Source: Candidatus Pantoea bituminis (GTDB lineage Bacteria > Pseudomonadota > Gammaproteobacteria > Enterobacterales > Enterobacteriaceae). From it: a stretch of DNA of 64,000 nt. The notes below the pieces were generated by a model. The model searched no databases. It was not told where the DNA came from and saw only the letters and a program-made list of their open reading frames with translations. Shown one piece after another: positions 19,738 through 28,095 of this stretch. The position numbers and the translations under genes are program-made. The DNA lies in NCBI RefSeq assembly GCF_018842675.1, contig NZ_JAGTWO010000004.1, positions 1,860,001-1,924,000 on the forward strand, read 5' to 3'. The first letter of the stretch is position 1. Each line of letters opens with the position of its first letter.

Positions 19738-19763
19738 AGCAAAGGGCGACGATGTGTCGCCCT
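19736..19763 (-). terminator. Terminator of ynfD
   Basis: AGGGCGAC and GTCGCCCT (19743-19750 with 19756-19763) form an 8-base-pair stem. On the minus strand it is followed by TTTGCTTT. It also follows the convergent DHA2 gene but lacks a T run on that strand. Confidence 0.65.
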
Positions 19764-19768
19764 GAATA

Positions 19769-20065
19769 TCACTGCGCTGGCGAGTCTTGTGAGCTGCCTG
19801 CGCTGTCGGGCACGCTGGATTCATCGTCCCGGCTGGTTTTCTTATAAACGATTTTCTGTGTGTCATTTTCACAGTGACCGACTACCTGGCCGCCTGCTTG
19901 ATCAACCTGATCATTAGCCACGATGTCTAACGTAAAGCCAGACTCAGGAACACCGTTTTGAATAATTTTCTGGGTGATATCCGCTTTCACCGATTCACAT
20001 GAAGCCTGTGCCAGTATTGGCACGGCAAATAACGTCGCAACCCACCATCCAGTCTGCTTCTTCAT
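19769..20065 (-). CDS. ynfD: YnfD, small secreted DUF1161 protein
   Basis: A 98-residue secreted protein. A signal peptide ends at ILAQASCES. The mature part carries the DUF1161 pattern CESVKADITQKIIQNGV, the FTLDIVANDQVD segment and VVGHCENDTQKIVYKK, with two cysteines likely forming a disulphide. E. coli YnfD matches well; function is unknown. I start at ATG 20065, which has AGGAGAAGG just upstream, rather than the in-frame ATG ten codons earlier. Confidence 0.85.
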   Translation of the reverse strand: MKKQTGWWVATLFAVPILAQASCESVKADITQKIIQNGVPESGFTLDIVANDQVDQAGGQVVGHCENDTQKIVYKKTSRDDESSVPDSAGSSQDSPAQ

Positions 20066-20116
20066 TACCTTCTCCTTATGTAACAGGTCCGTCATTACTA
20101 TAGCAGCGGAATGTAA

Positions 20117-20440
20117 TCAGGGTGCTATGGGACGACCAGAACGACGATCAAGGCAACGCAGGGTATTCGGTTCCCAATATGCATTGAGATTCAGGCTCTG
20201 CTCGCATTTATCGCGAGTATCAAATGCGGTATCCGTCTTATCGAACTCTTTTTCCACCCGCGAATTAACTTTGTTACGCAGCATACGCGTGTCGTTCCAT
20301 TGCTCTTTACTTTGACGTGCGGCTTCATTGCTCGCAGCGCTGCTGCCATCTTCAATAATCACCCGATTAGTGGTGGCGCTAACGCTAAATGCGGAAGCAG
20401 AAAGCAGAGCCACCATCAGGGCTGGAATCAATTTTTTCAT
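20117..20440 (-). CDS. ynfB: YnfB, secreted UPF0482 protein
   Basis: A 107-residue secreted protein with a signal peptide ending near SVSATTN. The C-terminal half, [15 protein letters not shown] through [20 protein letters not shown] and [13 protein letters not shown], is nearly identical to E. coli YnfB. Two cysteines are conserved. Function is unknown. It follows the same strand as ynfD, which lies 51 bases downstream, and is divergent from ynfA as in E. coli. Confidence 0.9.
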   Translation of the reverse strand: MKKLIPALMVALLSASAFSVSATTNRVIIEDGSSAASNEAARQSKEQWNDTRMLRNKVNSRVEKEFDKTDTAFDTRDKCEQSLNLNAYWEPNTLRCLDRRSGRPIAP

Positions 20441-20568
20441 GATATTTTCCTTCGGTTAACGCAGACAGTGCCCACAGTAACGGCTGTTGCCACGGATTTG
20501 CATAGTATATCATCGCCATTTCTTCGCTCACCAGCGATGAGCGCTTTGTTTACTGTTATGAGAGTAAA

Positions 20569-20898
20569 ATGCTGATTAAAACCGCTCTGCTGTTTTTCAT
20601 TACCGCGCTGGCAGAAATTATTGGCTGTTTTTTGCCGTGGCTATGGCTAAAAAAGGGCGCTTCGGTGTGGTTGTTGATTCCTGCGGCGGCGAGTCTGGCG
20701 CTGTTTGTCTGGTTGCTGACTCTTCATCCGGCAGCCAGTGGGCGTGTTTATGCGGCCTACGGCGGCGTGTATGTTTTAACGGCGTTGCTGTGGCTGCGTG
20801 TAGTGGATGGCATAAAGCTGAGCGTGTGGGACTGGAGCGGCGCCGCCATTGCTTTTACAGGCATGCTGATCATTGTGATGGGTTGGGGACGCGCCTGA
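20569..20898 (+). CDS. ynfA: YnfA, four-segment inner-membrane protein (UPF0060)
   Basis: A 109-residue membrane protein with four segments. [38 protein letters not shown] and [17 protein letters not shown] match E. coli and Shigella YnfA, a small-multidrug-resistance superfamily member reported to contribute to drug efflux in Shigella. It is a single gene, divergent from ynfB and convergent with ydfG. Confidence 0.93.
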   Translation: MLIKTALLFFITALAEIIGCFLPWLWLKKGASVWLLIPAAASLALFVWLLTLHPAASGRVYAAYGGVYVLTALLWLRVVDGIKLSVWDWSGAAIAFTGMLIIVMGWGRA

Positions 20899-20922
20899 AA
20901 ACAGCCAGCCGCTGGGGCTGGC
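20898..20922 (-). terminator. Terminator of ydfG
   Basis: GCCAGCC at 20904-20910 pairs with GGCTGGC at 20916-20922 around a five-base loop. On the minus strand it is followed by TGTTTTC. It lies between the convergent ynfA and ydfG genes. Confidence 0.65.
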
Positions 20923-20929
20923 GATATTA

Positions 20930-21676
20930 TTAGGGTTTATGAACTTTCAGACCCGCCAGCGTCTGGCTCACCGGCATCATTTCAAGGCTGTTGATGTTGA
21001 CGTGTTTCGGCAGCGTTGCCACCCAATAAACCGCTTCGGTAACATCTTCAGGGGTCAATGCTTTTGCACCTTCGTAAACCTGGCCTGCTTTATCGTCGTC
21101 GCCCTTGAAGCGAACGTTCGAAAATTCTGTTCCGCCGACTAAACCTGGCTCAATATCCGTTACGCGCAGCGCGGTGCCATGTAAATCAGTGCGCAGATTA
21201 AGGCTAAATTGGCGCACAAAAGCTTTGGTCGCACCGTAAACATTGCCGCCTGCATAAGGCCAGCTACCTGCAATCGAACCGATATTGATGACATGACCGA
21301 CATTGCGTTCAACCATGTGCGGCAGCAGGGCGCGCGTCATATAAACCAACCCTTTGGTGTTGGTATCAATCATGTTTTCCCAGTCTTCAACGTTGGCTTT
21401 ATGTGCCGGCTCTATACCTAGCGCCAGCCCAGCGTTGTTCACCAGAATATCGATGTTGCGCCATTCTGCAGGTAATGCCGCCACGGCTTCATCAATCGCC
21501 GCACGATCACGCACATCAAGCTGTACCGTATAAAGGTTATCGCCCAGCTCATCTTTAAGTGCTTGTAGGCGCTCGGTGCGGCGTCCGCTGGCAATAACTT
21601 TGTGACCTGTCTCGATAAATCGGCGGGTGATACTTTGACCAAAACCGGCCGTCGCGCCGGTAACAAAAATAATCAT
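20930..21676 (-). CDS. ydfG: YdfG, NADP-dependent 3-hydroxy acid dehydrogenase
   Basis: A 248-residue short-chain dehydrogenase. The NADP site TGATAGFGQSITRRFI with Arg37/Arg38 following, LVNNAGLALGIEPAH, and the catalytic Tyr-Lys pair in YGATKAFVRQFSLNLR match E. coli YdfG, which oxidises serine, allo-threonine and 3-hydroxy acids and reduces malonic semialdehyde (as RutE substitute). The gene is divergent from guaD; its own start is about 136 bases from the NtrC-like sites described upstream of guaD. Confidence 0.94.
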   Translation of the reverse strand: MIIFVTGATAGFGQSITRRFIETGHKVIASGRRTERLQALKDELGDNLYTVQLDVRDRAAIDEAVAALPAEWRNIDILVNNAGLALGIEPAHKANVEDWENMIDTNTKGLVYMTRALLPHMVERNVGHVINIGSIAGSWPYAGGNVYGATKAFVRQFSLNLRTDLHGTALRVTDIEPGLVGGTEFSNVRFKGDDDKAGQVYEGAKALTPEDVTEAVYWVATLPKHVNINSLEMMPVSQTLAGLKVHKP

Positions 21677-21811
21677 CTCACTGTTCCTTATGCAATTTCA
21701 GGTTCGACGCATTCACCATACCATTTCGTTTTAGCTTGTGCCTGCCGAAATCTGGCCTGCGCTGTAAAGGGATTTTTCTGCCGCCGCGCTATGCGCTTAT
21801 TTAGCGCACGA

Positions 21812-21841
21812 CGCACTCAAAAAGTGCATCACGGTGGGGCG
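21812..21841. promoter_or_regulatory. NtrC-like enhancer upstream of guaD-xdhABC
   Basis: GCACT-N6-GTGCA at 21813-21828 has the two half-sites and spacing of the NtrC sites at E. coli glnA. An overlapping register, TGCATCACGGTGGGGCG at 21825-21841, matches TGCACCA-N3-TGGTGCA at 11 of 14 defined positions. They lie about 190 bases upstream of the sigma-54-like -24 element at 22015, a usual enhancer distance. Confidence 0.55.
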
Positions 21842-21892
21842 TTTTATGCGGGTAACCTCTTTTTTATGTCTCTCTTTTTGATAAACCCCTAA

Positions 21893-21928
21893 TAGCAAAC
21901 GGTTGCTTTAATGAGCAACCGTTTGCGC
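21893..21928. promoter_or_regulatory. Two PurR-like boxes upstream of guaD
   Basis: TAGCAAACGGTTGCTT at 21893-21908 matches the PurR consensus AnGCAAnCGnTTnCnT at every defined position but the first. GAGCAACCGTTTGCGC at 21913-21928 matches all but the two ends. The two boxes form one 13-base inverted repeat (21895-21907 with 21914-21926) and their centres are about 20 bases apart, near two helical turns. A LacI-family protein, most simply PurR, is the likely ligand. Confidence 0.55.
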
Positions 21929-22012
21929 ACAGATCCAAGGTGGTTACATTAAGAAGTTACTGCCAAATATTCATAAGCTATTGATATTTAAATTATATGC
22001 AAAAATAAATTA

Positions 22013-22030
22013 TTGGCATGCCTCTTGCTA
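22013..22030 (+). promoter_or_regulatory. Sigma-54-type promoter of guaD-xdhABC
   Basis: TTGGCATGCCTCTTGCTA matches YTGGCACGrNNNTTGCW with the invariant GG (22015-22016) and GC (22027-22028) exactly ten bases apart; the C at the sixth TGGCAC position is T and the following purine is C. Transcription would begin near 22040, 60 bases before the guaD ATG. Just upstream, ATA-N9-TAT at 21973-21987 is the spacing of a NAC site, a weak match by itself. Confidence 0.7.
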
Positions 22031-22100
22031 ATCTTGTTTAAGGCCATTACCTGCATAATTAATGAGAAAGCCCGAAGTTTTCTCACAAGAAGGAAATCTC

Positions 22101-23428
22101 ATGCCTTTAACTAAAGATACGGCTATCCGCGCCAGTTTTTTCGATTTTGCTGCCATCGCGGAACAGCCAGAAGCCATTCTCGAGCACGCCCGTTACCTGG
22201 AAGATGGCGTGCTGCTGCTGCGTGAAGGGCGCGTGGTTGGTTTGCATGAATGGCAAAGCGTGAGCGAACAACTCAACCCGCACGACATTATCGATATGCG
22301 CGGCAAGCTCATCATGCCGGGATTTGTCGATACGCATATTCATTACCCACAAACTGAAATGATTGGCGCGTTTGGCGAGCAGCTACTGGAATGGTTGAAT
22401 CAATATACGTTTCCGGTGGAAGCGCAATATCACTGTCCCGATCATGCGGCGCAGATGTCCGCGTTTTTCCTTCATCAGCTGCTGGCTAACGGCACCACCA
22501 GCGCGCTGGTCTTTGGCACGGTACATCCTCAATCCGTGGATGCACTGTTTAGCGCGGCTGAAGCGCTGGATATGCGCATTATTGCCGGCAAAGTGATGAT
22601 GGATCGCAATGCACCTGATTATCTGACGGAAACGCCCGAAGAGAGTTATCAGCAAACGCGAGCGCTGATCACGCGCTGGCATGAGCGGGGCCGCTTGAGT
22701 TACGCCTTAACACCACGCTTTGCGCCGACCTCATCGCCCGCTTTGCTTGAGAAGGTCCAGCAGCTGCGCGGAAGAATTTCCCGATACCTGGTTGCATACC
22801 CACTTAAGTGAAAACCCGCAAGAAATCGCCTGGGTAAAAGCGCTGTTCCCGGAGCGCGCAGGTTATCTGGATGTTTATCATCACTATAAATTAACTGGCC
22901 GCCGCAGCGTCTTTGCTCACTGTATTCATCTTGAAGAGAGAGTGGCAATGCCTGCACGATACCGATTCTTCCATTGCTTTTTGCCCCACCTCAAATCTGT
23001 TTCTCGGCAGCGGCCTGTTCAATATCAAACGCAGCTGGCAGCAGGGCGTTAAAGTGGGCATTGGCACCGACGTCGGCGCAGGCACGACCTTTAATATGCT
23101 GCAAACGCTGGGTGAGGCTTACAAAGTCGGCCAGCTACAGCAATACAAAATCAGCGCCGCTGAAGCCTTTTATCACGCGACGTTGGGTGGTGCGCATGCG
23201 CTGGATCTCGACCACGCCATCGGCAATTTTAATCCGGGCAAAGAGGCGGATTTTGTGGTGCTCGAACCCGCCGTATCCGCGCTACAAACCTTACGCATCG
23301 GCAACAGTAAAGATATCTGGGAAAAGTTGTTCGTGTTAATGACGCTGGGCGACGACCGCAATATCGCGCAAACCTGGGTGAATGGTCGTCCGGTTTGGCA
23401 GCGTGACGCCGGGGAGAAAGCCGCATGA
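22101..23428 (+). CDS. guaD: Guanine deaminase GuaD (two frame breaks in this sequence)
   Basis: A zinc amidohydrolase that converts guanine to xanthine and ammonia. The metal motif PGFVDTHIHYPQTEM, GTVHPQSVDALF, KVMMDRNAPDYL, SIAFCPTSNLFLGSGLF and GIGTDVGAGTTFNML match E. coli GuaD. The frame breaks twice: an extra G at 22770-22771 (removal gives QLREEFPDTW) and loss of one GA unit in the repeat at 22935-22942 (restoring it gives HLEEREWQCL). Corrected length is about 442 residues, normal for the family. ATG 22101 has AAGGAAA upstream. The stop overlaps the xdhA start (ATGA), so guaD leads a guaD-xdhABC operon. Confidence 0.92.
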
Positions 23429-24867
23429 TCCAGTTTCTGCTTAATAATCAGTTGGTCACTGAAACCGAAATCGACCCGAATCTCACGGTACTGAATTATC
23501 TTCGCACTCGCCAACGGCGCACAGGCACCAAAGAAGGCTGCGCCTCTGGCGATTGCGGGGCTTGCAGCGTGACATTAGGTAAAGCTGTTGCAGGAAAAAT
23601 GCAGTACGAAACCGTTAACAGCTGCCTGACGCTGGTCAGTACATTACAGGGTAAGCAGCTCATTACCGTGGAAGATCTTAAACAAGGTAGCCAGTTACAT
23701 CCTGCCCAGCAGGCGATGGTGGATTGTCACGGTTCACAATGCGGGTTTTGTACCCCGGGATTTGTCATGTCACTGTTTAGCTTGCAAAAACAGGCTAACG
23801 GTTGGGATCGTCATCAGGCAGAAACCGCGCTGGCAGGCAATTTGTGTCGCTGCACCGGCTATCGCCCGATTATGGATGCTGCCGAACAGCTTTGCTCGCA
23901 ACCCAGTAGTGATAAGTTTGACCAGACAGCCACGCAGGTGGTGCAGCGTCTTGAGGGGTTGGCACACGATCAGATGCAGGAGCTGAGCGGCAACGGACAT
24001 CGCTGTTTTCTGCCAAAAACGGTTGAGCAGCTGGCGCGCATCTACCTCGAGCATCCCAACGCGAAACTGGTGGCAGGCGGCACCGATCTCGCGCTAACCC
24101 TTACGCAGCACTATAAACCGCTGCCAACGCTGATTGCGTTGGAGCACATTGACGCATTAAAAACCTGCAATGAAACTGACGAAACGTGGCTGCTGGGAGC
24201 AGGCGCTGCGCTAAACACCATCAGCGCGTTTTTAACTGAACGTATTCCTGGCGTCTGCGAAATGCTGCAACGCTTTGCTTCACTGCAAATTCGTTCTCAG
24301 GGGACGCTTGGCGGCAATATCGCGAACGCTTCACCGATTGGTGATGCCTCGCCGATGCTGCTGGCGCTGAATGCGTCATTGCTTTTACAGCAGGGCGAAA
24401 CGCAGCGCAGCGTTAAGCTAGATGATTTTTTCACGGGCTATCGCCAAACGCTGCTTGCTGAAGGGGAGTTCATCCGTGCGATAAGTATCCCTAAAGTGAC
24501 GGTGTCACCGGATTTCGTCGCGTGGAAAGTTTCAAAACGGCTGGATGATGATATTTCTGCAGTGTTCGCGGCGTTTAATATTTGGGTTGAAAATGGCGTA
24601 GTGCGCGATGCCAGTATTGCGTTTGGTGGCATGGCGGCAACACCAAAACGTGCCAGCGCCTGCGAACACGTATTAACAGGCCAGCCTTTAAATGCGGCAA
24701 CGCTGGCGCAAGCTTGTGCTGCGCTTGCCGATGATTTCCAGCCGCTAAGTGATTTCCGCGCCAGTGCCGATTATCGCTTGCAGGTAGCCCGCAATTTACT
24801 GCGTCGTTATTACCATCGTTACAATGGCGATGTGACCATTACGGAGGTAAGCCGCTATGTCTCATAA
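23425..24867 (+). CDS. xdhA: Xanthine dehydrogenase small subunit XdhA (2Fe-2S and FAD)
   Basis: A 480-residue subunit that joins the two iron-sulfur clusters and the FAD domain in one chain. Cys39, Cys44, Cys47 and Cys67 hold the plant-ferredoxin-type cluster (EGCASGDCGACSV), and Cys106, Cys109, Cys141 and Cys143 the second (CGFCTP...CRCTGYRP). The FAD domain shows VAGGTDLAL and IRSQGTLGGNIANASPIGD. It passes electrons from the molybdenum site to NAD. This two-subunit layout (XdhA plus XdhB with the XdhC chaperone) is that of Rhodobacter and Pseudomonas enzymes rather than the three-subunit E. coli XdhABC. Confidence 0.93.
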   Translation: MIQFLLNNQLVTETEIDPNLTVLNYLRTRQRRTGTKEGCASGDCGACSVTLGKAVAGKMQYETVNSCLTLVSTLQGKQLITVEDLKQGSQLHPAQQAMVDCHGSQCGFCTPGFVMSLFSLQKQANGWDRHQAETALAGNLCRCTGYRPIMDAAEQLCSQPSSDKFDQTATQVVQRLEGLAHDQMQELSGNGHRCFLPKTVEQLARIYLEHPNAKLVAGGTDLALTLTQHYKPLPTLIALEHIDALKTCNETDETWLLGAGAALNTISAFLTERIPGVCEMLQRFASLQIRSQGTLGGNIANASPIGDASPMLLALNASLLLQQGETQRSVKLDDFFTGYRQTLLAEGEFIRAISIPKVTVSPDFVAWKVSKRLDDDISAVFAAFNIWVENGVVRDASIAFGGMAATPKRASACEHVLTGQPLNAATLAQACAALADDFQPLSDFRASADYRLQVARNLLRRYYHRYNGDVTITEVSRYVS

Positions 24868-27223
24868 TCGTCCCGCGCTTTCAGAAGATGTCATCAAGGC
24901 GCAATTCGCCGCAGAGATCCAGAGTGGCGTAGGCCGCAGCAATAAACATGAAAGCGCTGAAAAACATGTTTCTGGCGAAGCGATCTACATTGATGACAAA
25001 CCTGAACTGCCAGGCCTGCTGCATTTGTGCCCGCGGCTGAGCGAACATGCTCATGCTCGTATTACACGTATAGATGTTCAGCCGTGTTACGCCATTCCTG
25101 GGGTGATCAGCGTATTGACCTGGCAAGATGTGCCGGGCATTAACGATGTCGGGCCGCTGGAGCCGGGCGATCCGCTGTTGGCTCATGAAAAAGTGGAGTA
25201 TCTCGGGCAAATCATTATCGCCGTCGCGGCGGAAACAGCTGAAGCCGCTCGTCTGGGGGCGGAAGCCGCCATTATCGACTATGAGGTGCTGGAGCCGCTG
25301 TTGGATGTTGAGCAAGCTCTGGCGCTGGGCAGTTTTGTGCAGGAACCCCATATCCACCAGCGAGGCGATGCAGAAGCTGCTTTAGCGCGTGCGCCGCACC
25401 GTATCAAAGGGCAATTCCATATTGGCGGTCAGGAGCATTTCTATCTGGAAACCCAGACGGCGATGGTAATCCCGGGCGAGGACAGCTCGCTGCAAGTCTT
25501 CTCCTCTACGCAAAACCCAACGGAAGTGCAGAAGCTGGTAGCGGAAGTCATGGGCATCACCATGAATAAAGTCACCATTGATATGCGTCGTATGGGCGGT
25601 GGTTTCGGTGGTAAAGAGACGCAGGCGGCGGGCGTAGCGTGTTTATGCGCAATAGCAGCACGGCAAACCGGCCGCGCAGTGAAAATGCGCCTGGCACGCA
25701 GTGACGACATGCGCATTACCGGTAAGCGGCATCCTTTCTTTGTTCGCTACGATGTTGGCGTGGATGATGATGGACGTTTTTGTGGGGTTAAAATCGATCT
25801 TGCCGGCAACTGCGGTTATTCACTGGATCTAAGCGGATCCATCGTCGATCGTGCGATGTTCCACGCCGATAACGCCTATTACCTCGGTGATGCGCTGATT
25901 ACTGGCTATCGCTGCCGTACCAATACGGCTTCTAACACCGCTTATCGGGGTTTTGGCGGTCCGCAGGGGATGGTAGCGATAGAACAAATCATGGATCACG
26001 TGGCGCGACAGCGTGGGTTGGATCCTTTAGATCTTCGCAAACGCAACTATTACGGCAAGACCGAACGTAACATCACGCATTATCACCAGCAGGTCGAAGA
26101 TAACTTGCTGGATGAAATGACCGAACAGCTGGAACGCAGCAGCGAATATCAGGCACGTCGCGCAGAGATCACTGAATTCAATGCCAAAAGTCCGTTTTTA
26201 AAACGTGGCCTGGCGCTGACGCCGGTTAAGTTCGGCATCTCTTTTACCTCCAGCTTTCTTAATCAGGCTGGCGCACTGATTTTGATCTATACCGACGGTA
26301 CGGTGCAGCTTAACCACGGTGGCACTGAAATGGGCCAGGGGCTTAACACCAAAGTGGCGCAAATTGTGGCTGAAGTGCTGCAAATCGATGTTGATCGCAT
26401 TCAAATTACCGCCACCGATACCGGCAAGGTGCCAAATACGTCGCCGACTGCCGCGTCCAGCGGCACCGATCTCAATGGCAAAGCAGCACAGAATGCGGCA
26501 GAGATTTTGCGCGGCAGGCTAACTGACATGCTGTGTAAGTTGCATTCGTGCGATGCAAGTAACATTGGTTTCCGCAACGGCATTGTGCGGGCCGGTGATA
26601 AGCATTACACCTTTGCCGAAGTGGCGCAGCTGGCGTGGTTTAATCAGGTGCCGCTCTCAGCAAACGGCTATTACCGCGTACCGGGCATTCATTACGATCG
26701 GCTCGCGGGCCGTGGCAAGCCGTTTTATTACTTTGCTTACGGCGCAGCCTGTTGCGAGGTGGTGATCGATACCTTAACCGGCGAATATCGCCTGCTGCGC
26801 GCCGATATTCTGCATGACGTTGGTGCATCCTTGAATCCGGCGATAGACATAGGTCAGGTGGAAGGCGGATTTGTTCAGGGTGTAGGCTGGTTGACCTGCG
26901 AAGAGCTGGTGTGGAATGCCAAAGGTAAATTGCTGACTGACGGCCCCGCGAGCTACAAGATCCCAGCGATCAGTGACGTGCCGCCTGATATGCGCGTCAC
27001 CCTGGTAGAAAACCGCAAAAATCCACAGGACACCGTTTTCCACTCAAAAGCGGTAGGTGAGCCGCCGTTCATGCTTGGTATTGCCGCGTGGTGTGCTTTG
27101 CAAGATGCCGTGGCTAGCGTTGATGATTATCGTCAACATCCCATGCTGGATGCGCCCGCTACGCCAGAACGTGTCTTCTGGGGCGCGCAGCGGTTAGCAG
27201 GAGCCTGCGATGATTTATCATGA
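24857..27223 (+). CDS. xdhB: Xanthine dehydrogenase molybdenum subunit XdhB
   Basis: A 788-residue catalytic subunit that binds the molybdenum cofactor and oxidises hypoxanthine and xanthine to urate. Conserved elements are STQNPTEVQ, RMGGGFGGKE, the substrate-arginine segment SNTAYRGFGGPQGM, GTEMGQGLNTK, TDTGKVPNTSPTAASSGTD and the active-site glutamate (about Glu735) in KAVGEPPFMLG. It overlaps xdhA by eleven bases and xdhC by fourteen, showing tight coupling. The open frame is uninterrupted. Confidence 0.95.
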   Translation: MSHNRPALSEDVIKAQFAAEIQSGVGRSNKHESAEKHVSGEAIYIDDKPELPGLLHLCPRLSEHAHARITRIDVQPCYAIPGVISVLTWQDVPGINDVGPLEPGDPLLAHEKVEYLGQIIIAVAAETAEAARLGAEAAIIDYEVLEPLLDVEQALALGSFVQEPHIHQRGDAEAALARAPHRIKGQFHIGGQEHFYLETQTAMVIPGEDSSLQVFSSTQNPTEVQKLVAEVMGITMNKVTIDMRRMGGGFGGKETQAAGVACLCAIAARQTGRAVKMRLARSDDMRITGKRHPFFVRYDVGVDDDGRFCGVKIDLAGNCGYSLDLSGSIVDRAMFHADNAYYLGDALITGYRCRTNTASNTAYRGFGGPQGMVAIEQIMDHVARQRGLDPLDLRKRNYYGKTERNITHYHQQVEDNLLDEMTEQLERSSEYQARRAEITEFNAKSPFLKRGLALTPVKFGISFTSSFLNQAGALILIYTDGTVQLNHGGTEMGQGLNTKVAQIVAEVLQIDVDRIQITATDTGKVPNTSPTAASSGTDLNGKAAQNAAEILRGRLTDMLCKLHSCDASNIGFRNGIVRAGDKHYTFAEVAQLAWFNQVPLSANGYYRVPGIHYDRLAGRGKPFYYFAYGAACCEVVIDTLTGEYRLLRADILHDVGASLNPAIDIGQVEGGFVQGVGWLTCEELVWNAKGKLLTDGPASYKIPAISDVPPDMRVTLVENRKNPQDTVFHSKAVGEPPFMLGIAAWCALQDAVASVDDYRQHPMLDAPATPERVFWGAQRLAGACDDLS

Positions 27224-27989
27224 CTGGATAACCGTGCTACACGCGCTACGCGAAAAACGGCAAAGCTGCGTATTGATTACCGTCTTGAGTGAGCGCGGCT
27301 CGGTGCCGCGCGACAGCGGCAGCAAAATGGTGGTCACGCCACACGAAACGTATTTGACCATTGGTGGCGGTCACCTGGAATTTCAGTGCATCGCGCAGGC
27401 CCGTGAAATGCTACACAGCGGCCAGACAGCGCCGCGCAGTGAAGATTTCTCTCTTGGCGCACGTTTAGGCCAATGTTGTGGCGGCATGACCACCATTTTG
27501 TTTGAGCCGTTGTTACAGGCGCAACCGATGATTCAGGTTTATGGCGCAGGGCATGTCGGGCAAGCGCTGGTGACGTTGCTGTCTACGTTACCCTGTCACA
27601 TAAGCTGGATTGATAGCCGTGCAGCGCAGTTCACTTCTGTGCCTGCGGGCGTGACGGTGGTTCAGCCTGAAGATCCGCTGGATTGCGTGGCGCAGGCCGC
27701 ACCCGAGACCTATTTCGTGGTGATGACGCATCATCATCCGCTGGATCTGGCGTTAACCGAGGCGATATTAAAGCGCGGTGATTTCCGCTATGTCGGTCTC
27801 ATTGGATCTCAAACAAAATCTCAGCGTTTTCGTTACCGCCTGGAAGGCAAAGGCATTTCTGCCGACCAACTGGCGCAACTGCGCTGCCCGGTTGGTCTGC
27901 CTGATGTCAAAGGCAAATTGCCCGCAGAGATTGCCGTGGCCATTGCGGGTGAAATCATCACTGTTTATCAGCAGCACAGGCTTAATTAG
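27210..27989 (+). CDS. xdhC: XdhC, molybdenum-cofactor insertion chaperone
   Basis: A 259-residue protein that binds molybdenum cofactor, favours its sulfuration and inserts it into XdhB. The N-terminal XdhC/CoxI domain has SERGSVPRDSGSKMVV and GGGHLEFQCIAQAREML, with the conserved cysteine near GARLGQCCGGMT. The C-terminal Rossmann-type domain has VYGAGHVGQALV and GLIGSQTKSQRFRYRL. It overlaps the xdhB end and closes the operon. Confidence 0.93.
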   Translation: MIYHDWITVLHALREKRQSCVLITVLSERGSVPRDSGSKMVVTPHETYLTIGGGHLEFQCIAQAREMLHSGQTAPRSEDFSLGARLGQCCGGMTTILFEPLLQAQPMIQVYGAGHVGQALVTLLSTLPCHISWIDSRAAQFTSVPAGVTVVQPEDPLDCVAQAAPETYFVVMTHHHPLDLALTEAILKRGDFRYVGLIGSQTKSQRFRYRLEGKGISADQLAQLRCPVGLPDVKGKLPAEIAVAIAGEIITVYQQHRLN

Positions 27990-28095
27990 CCGCAAATTTC
28001 TTATCAGTAGAAAATTGTCTACGTTGTTCAAGCAACAACAACCTGTCAGGATGCTGTTTGCGATGATGTGTTGTATTGGCCCTCCAGGAGCGACT

